From contig CAYSTA010000021.1 in NCBI GenBank assembly GCA_964433845.1, positions 1 through 29,914 of the forward strand: 29,914 nucleotides of DNA, written 5' to 3'. The notes under the pieces were generated by a model that made no database searches, was not told the origin of the DNA, and was given only the letters and a program-made list of their open reading frames with translations. A program made the position numbers and the translations under genes. Source of the DNA: MAG-121220-bin8 sp964433845. Lineage in GTDB: Bacteria > Bacteroidota > Bacteroidia > Flavobacteriales > Flavobacteriaceae. This document shows, one piece after another, positions 16,472 through 25,046 of the stretch. How positions within the stretch are numbered: the stretch's first letter is position 1; each line of letters starts with the position of its first letter.

Positions 16472-16508
16472 TATTTATAGATTAAAATAATATTTGATTA
16501 AATAAATA

Positions 16509-18140
16509 ATGACTAATAAAAATAAAATAAGTCGTTTTCTATTAAAACACGGAATCAAAGATTCAAAAATAAATTATGGATTAAATTCAGATGAATTAAA
16601 TGAAATTTGTATTAAAAAAGGTTTAGGAACTTATGCTGATTCTGGAGCATTAGTTGTAAATACAGGTGAGTTTACTGGAAGATCTCCAAAAGATAGATTT
16701 ATTGTAGAAGACAAAATAACTAAGAACAAAATTTGGTGGGGTGATATTAATTTACCTTTTGATTCTAATAATTTTGACAATTTGCTCAAAAAAATTGTCA
16801 AGCATATTTCAAATAAAGAACTTTATGTGTCTGATTCTTATGCATGTTCTGATCCTAGATTTAGGGTTAATATAAGAGTTGTTACTGAGCTACCTTGGGT
16901 AAATATCTTTGCTTTAAATATGTTTATAAATCCTGAAAAAGAGGAATTAGAGAGTTTTAAACCAGAATGGCTCATAATTCAAGCACCAAGTTTTATGGCG
17001 GTTCCTAAAAAAGATGGCACACGATCTCATAATTTTTCAATAATAAATTTTTCTAAAAAAATTATACTTATTGGAGGATCAGGTTATACTGGAGAAGTAA
17101 AAAAAGGAGTTTTTTCAGTATTAAATTTTCTTTTTCCAAAATCAAAAGATGTATTACCAATGCATTGCTCAGCAAATGTTGGGAAAAATGGAGAAACAGC
17201 TATTTTCTTTGGTCTTTCTGGTACAGGAAAGACTACATTATCTGCAGATCCTAATCGAAAACTTATAGGAGATGATGAACATGGATGGTCAAGTGATAAT
17301 GTAATTTTTAATTTTGAAGGAGGTTGTTATGCTAAGGTTATAGATTTAAAAGAAGATAATGAGCCTGAAATATATAAGGCAATTAAAAAAGGTGCATTAT
17401 TAGAAAATATTGTTTTTAAAAAAAATAGTAATTCTGTTGATTATATGGATTCATCTATAACTCAAAATACTAGAGTTAGTTATCCTATTAATTATATAAA
17501 AAATATTCAAAAACCTTCTATTGGATTCAAACCAAAGAATATATTTTTTTTAACAGCTGATGCATTTGGTGTATTACCACCAATATCAAAATTACTTCCT
17601 AGTCAAGCAGCATATCATTTTATTTCAGGATATACAGCTAAAGTTGCTGGTACTGAAGCAGGAGTAATTGAACCAATACCTTCCTTTTCAGCTTGTTTTG
17701 GAGCTCCTTTTATGCCTCTTCATCCAACTGTTTATGCAGAAATGTTAATTTCTAAAATGAAAGAAGCAAATGTAACCGTTTGGTTAGTTAATACTGGATG
17801 GTCCGGAGGACCTTATGGAATTGGTAAGAGAATTAAGTTAAAATATACTAGGAGAATGATCAATGCTGCACTATCAGGTGAATTAGGCCCGTATTCATAT
17901 AAAGATTATCACATTCATTCAGTTTTTGGATTAGCACAACCAAGAGAATGTCCAGGAATTCCAAAAAGATTACTTAGTCCAAGAGCTACATGGAAAAATG
18001 ATAAAGCTTATTATAAAATGGCATTTAAATTATCTAATGCTTTTAGAGAGAATTTTGATAAGTTTGAAAACATTGCAAACGAGGAAATAAAAAGAGGCGG
18101 ACCTCGAAGATTTTCTAATAAGGTTTTTGATTTTAATTAA
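16509..18140 (+). CDS. pckA: Phosphoenolpyruvate carboxykinase (ATP)
   Basis: A cytoplasmic enzyme of 543 residues, close to the usual 540. It converts oxaloacetate and ATP to phosphoenolpyruvate, CO2 and ADP, the entry step of gluconeogenesis. The kinase-1a P-loop GLSGTGKTTLSADPNR, followed by LIGDDEHGW with the metal-binding aspartates, is unmistakable. NTGEFTGRSPKDRF near the N-terminus and NTGWSGGPYG near the C-terminus are also PEPCK signatures. The ATP-dependent class is clear from the GTGKTTL loop. It lies 37 bases after the amino-acid symporter. In an operon feeding amino acids to the TCA cycle its role would be to make sugar phosphates from that carbon. Whether it is the only copy in the genome cannot be seen. 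Confidence 0.97.
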   Translation: MTNKNKISRFLLKHGIKDSKINYGLNSDELNEICIKKGLGTYADSGALVVNTGEFTGRSPKDRFIVEDKITKNKIWWGDINLPFDSNNFDNLLKKIVKHISNKELYVSDSYACSDPRFRVNIRVVTELPWVNIFALNMFINPEKEELESFKPEWLIIQAPSFMAVPKKDGTRSHNFSIINFSKKIILIGGSGYTGEVKKGVFSVLNFLFPKSKDVLPMHCSANVGKNGETAIFFGLSGTGKTTLSADPNRKLIGDDEHGWSSDNVIFNFEGGCYAKVIDLKEDNEPEIYKAIKKGALLENIVFKKNSNSVDYMDSSITQNTRVSYPINYIKNIQKPSIGFKPKNIFFLTADAFGVLPPISKLLPSQAAYHFISGYTAKVAGTEAGVIEPIPSFSACFGAPFMPLHPTVYAEMLISKMKEANVTVWLVNTGWSGGPYGIGKRIKLKYTRRMINAALSGELGPYSYKDYHIHSVFGLAQPRECPGIPKRLLSPRATWKNDKAYYKMAFKLSNAFRENFDKFENIANEEIKRGGPRRFSNKVFDFN

Positions 18141-18148
18141 ATTATAGA

Positions 18149-18886
18149 ATGGATAGGCTATTACTTATACTTGCCTTTTGTATACTTTCAAATCCAATTT
18201 TTTCTCAAGAAGAAAAATCTCCCATTAAGATATTATTTGTTGGTAATAGTTTTACCTTTTTTTGGAATATGCCTCAATTAGTTTCTGCTATGGCAGAATC
18301 ACAAGGAGTTTCAATTAATTCCTATCAATCAACTGTAAGTGGAAGTAGCCTTGAACAACATTGGAAAGGAGAAAAAGGTTCAATAACTAGAAAAAAAATT
18401 GACGAAAATAATTGGGATTATGTAGTGTTAAGTGACCATAGTCTTAGAACAATAGATGCTCCTGAAAAATTTAGAGAATATGGGAAAAAATTTATTGATC
18501 TTGTCCGTTCAAAAGATGCTGAGCCTATTTTTATGATTACTTGGTCTTACAAAGACAATATCTTAATGCAAGAAACCATCTCAAAAGAATATATTAAACT
18601 TGCCAATGATTTTAATGTTAAAGTTTTTCCTGTTGGACAAATATGGGATAGCATTCGAAAAGAAAACCCAAATATTGATCTCTATTTTGACAACAAACAT
18701 CCATCATCTGCAGGAACTTATTTAATTGCATTAGTAATAACCAAAGCTCTTACAGGGAAATCATTAAAAAACATTCCTAAAAGGTTATATAAAATAGATG
18801 AGAAAGGTGAAAAATTTTATTTATCTTTCGTTTCCTCTTCAAATTCGAAATATTTAAAGGAATTTGTAGATAAATCAATCAAATAA
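18149..18886 (+). CDS. Secreted SGNH/GDSL-type hydrolase (DUF4886-like)
   Basis: A protein of 245 residues with a cleavable signal peptide (1-20, ending FSQ). The SGNH hydrolase blocks are visible: block I ILFVGNSFTFF with nucleophile Ser34, block II glycine in the SGSSLEQHW region, and block V DNKHPSSAGTYL with Asp181 and His184. It should be an esterase acting on small acyl groups, for example acetyl groups on glycans, in the periplasm. The family resembles DUF4886-type SGNH proteins common in Bacteroidota glycan loci. It lies 8 bases after pckA and 10 bases before the SLC13 gene, so it could belong to either side. I favour the glycan cluster downstream. Substrate unknown. Confidence 0.8.
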   Translation: MDRLLLILAFCILSNPIFSQEEKSPIKILFVGNSFTFFWNMPQLVSAMAESQGVSINSYQSTVSGSSLEQHWKGEKGSITRKKIDENNWDYVVLSDHSLRTIDAPEKFREYGKKFIDLVRSKDAEPIFMITWSYKDNILMQETISKEYIKLANDFNVKVFPVGQIWDSIRKENPNIDLYFDNKHPSSAGTYLIALVITKALTGKSLKNIPKRLYKIDEKGEKFYLSFVSSSNSKYLKEFVDKSIK

Positions 18887-18896
18887 CTAATAAAAA

Positions 18897-20384
18897 GTGA
18901 AAGCAAAGAAAATTGGATTAATATTGGGTCCAGCCCTTTTTTTAATCACACTTTTATGGTTTCATCCAGAGGGATTGAGTAAAGAAGCAAACGCTATCTT
19001 AGCTTCCACGATTTGGGTGGCAGTTTGGTGGATTACTGAAGCTGTTCCCATTGCAATAACCTCTTTGTTGCCAATTGTTTTATTCCCATTAACTGGTGGA
19101 TTGGGATTGGCAGAGACCACAGCTTCATTTGGTCATCGTTATATTTTCTTATATATAGGTGGTTTTATATTGGCAATCGCTATTGAACGTTGGAATTTAC
19201 ACAAAAGAATAGCATTAAATATTATTCAATTCATTGGTACTAATGTAAAAAGTATCATTTTAGGATTTATGATAGCTACTGCATTTCTTTCCATGTGGAT
19301 TTCAAATACAGCAACCTCAGTGATGATGCTTCCAATTGGAATGGCCATCATTAGCCAACTAATGGATAATCCAGATACAATTGAAAATGAGAATAAGACC
19401 TTTGGAAAAGCATTAATGTTAGCTATTGCATACAGTGCATCAATAGGGGGAATAGCAACATTAATTGGCACACCACCTAATTTAGTATTAGCTGGAATTG
19501 TACAAGAAACCTATGGAGTAGAAATTACTTTTTCAAAATGGTTCATGTTTGGCCTACCTATTTCATTAATTCTTTTAGTTCTTTGTTGGAAATATTTAAC
19601 TGAATTTGCTTTTTCATTTAAACAAAAAGCTTTTCCAGGTGGAAAAGCTGAAATTAATAAACAATTAAAATCATTAGGTAAAATATCTTATGAAGAAAAA
19701 ATGGTTTTAGTAGTGTTTATTTTAACTGCATTAGCATGGATAACAAGGTCCATTCAAATAGACGGTATTCAATACGGATTAGTAAAAATAATACCTAATA
19801 TAGACGATACAATTATTGCAGTTATTTCAGGAATAATATTATTTATTTTACCTGCATCAAAAGGGAAAAATCGAAAACTTATTAATTGGAAAGAAGCTGT
19901 TAGATTGCCTTGGGGAATTCTTTTACTTTTTGGAGGAGGATTAGCATTAGCACAAGGATTTACAACAAGTGGTTTAGCAGAATGGATTGGTGGACAAATG
20001 ACTTTATTGGAAGGTGCATCACTTTTTATCATACTTTTATTTTTAATTGGTATGGTAAATTTCTTAACTGAAATCACGTCCAATCTTGCTACAACTGCTA
20101 TGATTTTGCCTATCCTAGCACCTTTAGCTTTAATAATTGATGTCCATCCTTTTATTTTAATGGTTGGCGCAACAGTTGCAGCATCTTGTGCCTTTATGTT
20201 ACCTGTAGCAACGCCTCCAAATGCAATTGTTTTTGGATCAGGCTATCTAAGAATTCCCGATATGGTTAAAGCTGGAATATGGATGAATTTATTTTCAATA
20301 ATCTTCTTGACATTAATGGTCTATTTTTTATTACCTCTTCTTTGGGATTTCGATCCTAATACAATAATAAATTATCTCAAATAA
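18897..20384 (+). CDS. SLC13/DASS-family sodium:anion symporter
   Basis: An inner-membrane protein of 495 residues with about 11-12 spans. The DASS signatures are present: the first SNT-type motif in WISNTATSVMMLP, the second in ITSNLATTAMILP, and the proline-rich loop MLPVATPPNAIVFGSGYL near the C-terminus. Members carry C4-dicarboxylates, citrate or sulfate with sodium. The GTG start at 18897 is forced, because an in-frame TAA lies two codons upstream and the next ATG is far inside the first domain. It is 10 bases after the esterase gene. In this setting the cargo may be an acid released from the glycan, or sulfate freed by the downstream sulfatase. Neither can be decided from the sequence. 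Confidence 0.9.
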   Translation: MKAKKIGLILGPALFLITLLWFHPEGLSKEANAILASTIWVAVWWITEAVPIAITSLLPIVLFPLTGGLGLAETTASFGHRYIFLYIGGFILAIAIERWNLHKRIALNIIQFIGTNVKSIILGFMIATAFLSMWISNTATSVMMLPIGMAIISQLMDNPDTIENENKTFGKALMLAIAYSASIGGIATLIGTPPNLVLAGIVQETYGVEITFSKWFMFGLPISLILLVLCWKYLTEFAFSFKQKAFPGGKAEINKQLKSLGKISYEEKMVLVVFILTALAWITRSIQIDGIQYGLVKIIPNIDDTIIAVISGIILFILPASKGKNRKLINWKEAVRLPWGILLLFGGGLALAQGFTTSGLAEWIGGQMTLLEGASLFIILLFLIGMVNFLTEITSNLATTAMILPILAPLALIIDVHPFILMVGATVAASCAFMLPVATPPNAIVFGSGYLRIPDMVKAGIWMNLFSIIFLTLMVYFLLPLLWDFDPNTIINYLK

Positions 20385-20439
20385 AATATTACACTTCCTA
20401 GTTTATTTATTAACTTGAAAATTAGCAACTTACAATTAT

Positions 20440-21612
20440 ATGAGACTTGCATCAATTGATATATTAAGAGCAATTACAATGGTTCTTATGATATGGGTAA
20501 ATGATTTTTGGACCTTAACAAATGTTCCAAAATGGTTGAAACATGCCAATAGTGTTGAAGATTATTTAGGTTTTTCTGATATTATATTTCCATTATTTTT
20601 ATTTATTGTTGGCTTAAGTATACCATTAGCAATCAAAAACAGAACAGATAAAGGCTATTCCAATATCTCTATTTCAAAGCATATTGTAGTTAGATCTATT
20701 TCTCTATTGATAATCGGAGTTTATATGGTTAATTACGAAACTGCACATGATGAAAGTATTTTTATAGGAAAAACCTACTGGACATTATTAATGGCTTTTG
20801 CTGTTATATTAATATGGATAGATTGGAAAAAAAGTCCTATCAAATCCTATTGGCACCCTTATATACAGTTTTTAGGTTTTATTATTTTAATCTTTTTGGC
20901 TTTTATATATAAAGGAGGTGAAAATGGTTCGCTTTGGATGACAACACAATGGTGGGGGATTTTGGGTCTTATAGGCTGGGCATACCTCTTAAATTCACTG
21001 GTTTATGTGTTTTCAAAAGGTTCCCTGTTAATCATGTCTTTATTATGGTTGTTATTGATATCATTGTCTATATTAAATCATTCAGAAATGTCTATAGAAT
21101 TCACAGGTTTCTCTGGATACTTTTCAACTATATTAACTGGTACTATACCTGCATTTACTACAGCAGGAGTTGTAGCCACATTAATATTCAAAAAATTTCA
21201 AAAAACAGTTATTAAATGGAGCTATCTAAGTTTGATTTTTTTAGGAATTATTAATTTGATTTTTGGATTAGCAACTAGGCCGTTTTGGGGTATTTCTAAA
21301 ATACAAGGAACACCATCATGGTTAGGAATTTGTACAGGAATAGGTTTTTTAATGTTTGCATTGTTATACTACATTGCAGATGAAAAAAAACACACGAATT
21401 GGGCAAAAATAATTGCTCCAGCTGGGACAGCTACCTTAACATGTTATATGATACCATACTTTATTTACCCACTTAGAACTATTACGGAGATAAGAATCCC
21501 AGAAATTTTAACTAATAATCAAATAGGCCTATTAATGTCTTTTATTTTTGCTCTTCTAGTAGTTATATTCACTGGTTTGTTAGAAAAAAAACGTTTTAAA
21601 TTAAAATTATAA
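20440..21612 (+). CDS. Multi-span membrane acyltransferase (DUF5009 / HGSNAT-like)
   Basis: An inner-membrane protein of 390 residues with about 10-11 spans. It starts RLASIDILRAITMVLMIWVN, the typical opening of the DUF5009/YeiB-like family related to heparan-alpha-glucosaminide N-acetyltransferase, and continues with GFSDIIFPLFLFIVGLSIPL near 44-63. A histidine expected in the first luminal region is not easily assigned; His25 in WLKHANSVEDY is a candidate. Such proteins are thought to move acetyl groups across the membrane onto amino sugars. Bacteroidota often keep them beside GlcNAc-releasing enzymes. Here a GH18 gene follows 10 bases later, which fits. A 55-base gap upstream could hold a promoter, but no TAnnTTTG box is seen. 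Confidence 0.75.
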   Translation: MRLASIDILRAITMVLMIWVNDFWTLTNVPKWLKHANSVEDYLGFSDIIFPLFLFIVGLSIPLAIKNRTDKGYSNISISKHIVVRSISLLIIGVYMVNYETAHDESIFIGKTYWTLLMAFAVILIWIDWKKSPIKSYWHPYIQFLGFIILIFLAFIYKGGENGSLWMTTQWWGILGLIGWAYLLNSLVYVFSKGSLLIMSLLWLLLISLSILNHSEMSIEFTGFSGYFSTILTGTIPAFTTAGVVATLIFKKFQKTVIKWSYLSLIFLGIINLIFGLATRPFWGISKIQGTPSWLGICTGIGFLMFALLYYIADEKKHTNWAKIIAPAGTATLTCYMIPYFIYPLRTITEIRIPEILTNNQIGLLMSFIFALLVVIFTGLLEKKRFKLKL

Positions 21613-21622
21613 GAAAATAGTT

Positions 21623-22690
21623 ATGAAAAAAATCATTTTAATATTATTAATTTTTATATCCTGTACTAATAATTCTGATATAAAACCTCAAGTTATAGCT
21701 TATTATGCTGGTGATGAAAAATCAATTGATGAATTTAATTTAGATGGAGTTGACCAGATAATATATAGTTTTTTACACCTGAAAGGAAATAAATTAGCTG
21801 TTGATAATGAAGTAGATAGTCTTACTTTATTAAATGTTGTTAATCAAAAAAAGAAATATCCAAAATTAAAGGTTTTGGTATCGCTTGGTGGTTGGGGTGG
21901 TTGTGAAACATGCTCTGATGCTTTTAGTACAGAAGAGGGTAGAGTAGAGTTTGCAATTTCCACTGCTAATATCATAGAATCATTCAAGGCAGATGGTATT
22001 GATTTAGATTGGGAATATCCAGGAATTTCCGGATTTCCTGGGCATGATTATAAACCTGAAGACCGAGAAAATTTTACTGACTTAGTTGTTCAACTAAGAA
22101 AATATATGAAAGAAGGTGATATATTAAGTTTTGCTGCTGGTGCATCTACTAGATTTTTTGAAAATTCAGTTGAATGGGATAAAGTCATGCCTTTAGTTGA
22201 TAATGTAAATCTTATGACTTATGATTTCTATGGATCAGGCTCTAGTAAAACAGGTCATCATACAGCTCTGTCATCTAATGAATTTCAAGATAGATCTGCA
22301 GAATCATCAATAGAAGCATTGATAAATCTAGGTGTAAATCCTAAGCAAATATTTATTGGAGGCGCTTTCTACATTAAAACGTTTAAAAATGTTGAAAATA
22401 TTAACAATGGTCTTAATCAAAATGCTGAATGGAACAGAACTTATAATCAAATGGATTTTGAGGATTTAAGATCTAATTTTAATTTTTATTGGGATAGTTT
22501 AGCCAATGCACCATACGCATATGATAGTATTAATAAGATTTTTGCCACATTCGATGATCATAAATCAATAAAACTTAAATCTCAATATGCACTAGAGAAT
22601 AATTTAGGTGGAATCATGTTTTGGCAGCTTATGAATGATAAGAAACAAAATGGTTTGTTAAAAACTATGGTAGATGAAATTAAATTATGA
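21623..22690 (+). CDS. GH18 family glycoside hydrolase, lipoprotein
   Basis: An exported lipoprotein of 355 residues (lipobox FISC, Cys14). The GH18 barrel has its catalytic signature DGIDLDWEYPG with Asp124, Asp127, Asp129 and the proton donor Glu131 all intact, and the strand-3 motif VLVSLGGWGG at 85-93. MTYDFYG and the C-terminal GGIMFWQL with its conserved tryptophan complete the active site. GH18 enzymes cut beta-1,4 links at GlcNAc, either in chitin or, in the endo-beta-N-acetylglucosaminidase branch, in the core of N-glycans. The two fucosidases beside it make a fucosylated glycoconjugate at least as likely as chitin. Its stop overlaps the next start by ATGA, so translation is coupled to the GH95 gene. 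Confidence 0.88.
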   Translation: MKKIILILLIFISCTNNSDIKPQVIAYYAGDEKSIDEFNLDGVDQIIYSFLHLKGNKLAVDNEVDSLTLLNVVNQKKKYPKLKVLVSLGGWGGCETCSDAFSTEEGRVEFAISTANIIESFKADGIDLDWEYPGISGFPGHDYKPEDRENFTDLVVQLRKYMKEGDILSFAAGASTRFFENSVEWDKVMPLVDNVNLMTYDFYGSGSSKTGHHTALSSNEFQDRSAESSIEALINLGVNPKQIFIGGAFYIKTFKNVENINNGLNQNAEWNRTYNQMDFEDLRSNFNFYWDSLANAPYAYDSINKIFATFDDHKSIKLKSQYALENNLGGIMFWQLMNDKKQNGLLKTMVDEIKL

Positions 22691-25038
22691 AAGTTTATCA
22701 AAGTTTTCTTTTTGTTCTATTAATTTTTTTGTTGTTTGGATGTGAATTAAATGATTCCAATGATTTAACCTATCAAACTATTTGGTATGATAAACCCGCT
22801 GAAAAATGGGAGGAAGCTCTCCCTTTAGGAAATGGGAGATTAGGGGCAATGGTGTTTGGCAATCCGAATAATGAAAGAATTCAACTTAATGATGACTCAT
22901 TATGGCCTTATCATGATAATTGGAATGAGCCAGAAGGAACAGAAAAAGATCTATTGGATATTAGGAAGCATCTCTTGAATAAAAATCCAAAAAGTGCTGA
23001 TTCATTAATTGTTGAGAAATTTTCAAATAAATCTATTACTCTTTCCCACCAAACACTGGGCGATCTTTTTTTAAACTGGAATCATCAAAAAATTTCAGAC
23101 TACAGAAGGTCATTGGATCTTAATACAGCTATATCAACAACAAAATTTAAAACAGATGGATATCCAGTAGAACAAAAAGTTTTTGTGTCACATCCTAATC
23201 AAATTATAGTAATTGAAATAGAAAGCGAACATCCTGAGGGACTTAATGGACAAATTCAACTTAACAGACCGAAAGATGAAGGAGTTGAAACAGTTTCTTT
23301 AAAGTATGAGGATGATAAAATTATTATGAGTGGTGAAGTAACACAAAGAGGAGGTAAATTTAGAGAACTCCCAGTAGTTATTAAATCTGGTGTAAAATTT
23401 GAAACCTTGCTGACATATAAAAATGAATTTGGATCAATTTCTAAAAATGGTAGAAGTTTAAAGGTGTCTGGAGTAAAAAAACTTAATTTGTTTATAGCCT
23501 CAAATTCAGACTTTTACACAAAAGATTATTCAAATAAAAATAAGAGAGAAATAGCAAAAACTATTGGATTAAACATTAAAAAAATTAGAGAAGATCACAT
23601 AATAGATCATCAATCTTTTTTTAATAGGGTAAAATTAAATTTTAATAGTGATAAAAAATTACAATTATTAACAACATTTGAACGACTTGAAAAAGTAAGA
23701 AAAGGATCAATTGATAATGGATTAACAAAAATCTTGTATGATTATGGCAGATATTTATTAATATCATCTTCTAGAGTTGGCACATTGCCTGCTAATCTTC
23801 AAGGGCTTTGGAATAATCATATTGCTGCTCCCTGGAATGCAGATTATCATTTAAATATAAATTTACAAATGAATTACTGGCTTGCTAACCCAACAGGCCT
23901 TCATGAGTTAAATCTTCCTTTGTTTGATTATATAGATAGATTAGTGGAAAATGGAAAAATAACTGCAAAGAAAAACTTTGGGCTTAGAGGAAGTGTTATT
24001 CCGCATGCATCTGATTTGTGGGCTAAAACTTGGCTAAGAGCAAGAACAGCTTATTGGGGATCATCTTTTGGTGCAGGCGGATGGTTAATGCAACATTATT
24101 GGTATCATTATGAATTCACAAATGATATTGATTTTTTAAAAAACAGGGCATTTCCAGCAATTGAGGAAATAGCTCAGTTTTATTCTGATTGGCTAATTGA
24201 AGATCCAAGAGACAAAACTCTTGTTTCTGCTCCATCAACTTCACCTGAAAACCAATATTTTGATTTAAATGGTGAAAAAGTTGCTACATGTTTGGGAAGC
24301 GCAAAAGATCAACAAATAATATATGAAACATTCACAAATTACCTTAAAGCATCTAAAATAATTGGAGTTGAGAACTTTTTGACTAGAAAAATTAAAGAAC
24401 AACTAAAAAGATTGAGACCAGGGTTTGTTATTGGAGAAGATGGTAGAATTTTAGAATGGGACAGAGAATACAAGGAAGCTGAGCCTGGACATAGACATAT
24501 GTCACATTTATATGGTTTTCATCCTGGAAATCAGATCACTATTGATCAGAATCCTAAACTTTTTAAAGCAGTAAAAAAAACAGTAGATTATAGATTAAAT
24601 AATGGTGGAGGTCGTACCGGTTGGAGTCGGGCTTGGCTAATAAATATATCTGCTAGATTATTAGATGGGGAAATGGCTTTTGAAAATATTCAAATGTTAT
24701 TTAAAAATTCACTTTATACAAATCTTTTTGATGCCCACCCTCCATTTCAAATTGATGGAAATTTTGGATATACAGCAGGTGTTACAGAAATGTTGTTACA
24801 ATCTCACGAAAAAAAAGGGATAAGACTACTCCCCGCTTTACCTGATTCATGGAGCTCAGGAAGTGTTAAAGGTTTAATAGCAAGAAATAATATTATAATA
24901 AATATGGAATGGGATAATAATGAAATTAAACAAGTTAGTTTAAAAACAAATTCTGATAAATCCATCCCTGTAATATATAAAAAGAAAATCTTTAATTTTA
25001 ATTTGAAAAAAAACGAGGTTTTCGTTCATAAATTCTAA
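22687..25038 (+). CDS. GH95 family alpha-L-fucosidase, lipoprotein
   Basis: An exported protein of 783 residues. The lipobox LLFGC gives Cys19, followed by Glu. The N-terminal beta domain opens with WYDKPAEKWEEALPLGNGRL, the classic GH95 start. The helical toroid carries the expected inverting active site: Asn390 and Asn392 in YHLNINLQMNYW, Glu521 in STSPENQY, and Asp720 in LPDSWSSGSVKG. Their spacing is close to that in the bifidobacterial 1,2-alpha-L-fucosidase AfcA. Other marks are HASDLWAKTW and GRTGWSRAW. GH95 releases alpha-1,2-fucose or, in some members, alpha-L-galactose. It overlaps the GH18 stop (ATGA) and precedes the sulfatase by 8 bases. Its first 44 bases match those of the sulfatase gene at 40 positions. 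Confidence 0.95.
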   Translation: MKVYQSFLFVLLIFLLFGCELNDSNDLTYQTIWYDKPAEKWEEALPLGNGRLGAMVFGNPNNERIQLNDDSLWPYHDNWNEPEGTEKDLLDIRKHLLNKNPKSADSLIVEKFSNKSITLSHQTLGDLFLNWNHQKISDYRRSLDLNTAISTTKFKTDGYPVEQKVFVSHPNQIIVIEIESEHPEGLNGQIQLNRPKDEGVETVSLKYEDDKIIMSGEVTQRGGKFRELPVVIKSGVKFETLLTYKNEFGSISKNGRSLKVSGVKKLNLFIASNSDFYTKDYSNKNKREIAKTIGLNIKKIREDHIIDHQSFFNRVKLNFNSDKKLQLLTTFERLEKVRKGSIDNGLTKILYDYGRYLLISSSRVGTLPANLQGLWNNHIAAPWNADYHLNINLQMNYWLANPTGLHELNLPLFDYIDRLVENGKITAKKNFGLRGSVIPHASDLWAKTWLRARTAYWGSSFGAGGWLMQHYWYHYEFTNDIDFLKNRAFPAIEEIAQFYSDWLIEDPRDKTLVSAPSTSPENQYFDLNGEKVATCLGSAKDQQIIYETFTNYLKASKIIGVENFLTRKIKEQLKRLRPGFVIGEDGRILEWDREYKEAEPGHRHMSHLYGFHPGNQITIDQNPKLFKAVKKTVDYRLNNGGGRTGWSRAWLINISARLLDGEMAFENIQMLFKNSLYTNLFDAHPPFQIDGNFGYTAGVTEMLLQSHEKKGIRLLPALPDSWSSGSVKGLIARNNIIINMEWDNNEIKQVSLKTNSDKSIPVIYKKKIFNFNLKKNEVFVHKF

Positions 25039-25046
25039 ATAAAATC

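Noticed and set aside
16488..16496. TAATATTTG as a promoter for pckA
   Set aside because: It has three bases rather than two between TA and TTTG and no -33 element. In such AT-rich gaps this is expected by chance.
21623..22690. GH18 protein as an inactive chitinase-like lectin
   Set aside because: All acidic residues of the DxxDxDxE signature are present, including the catalytic glutamate.
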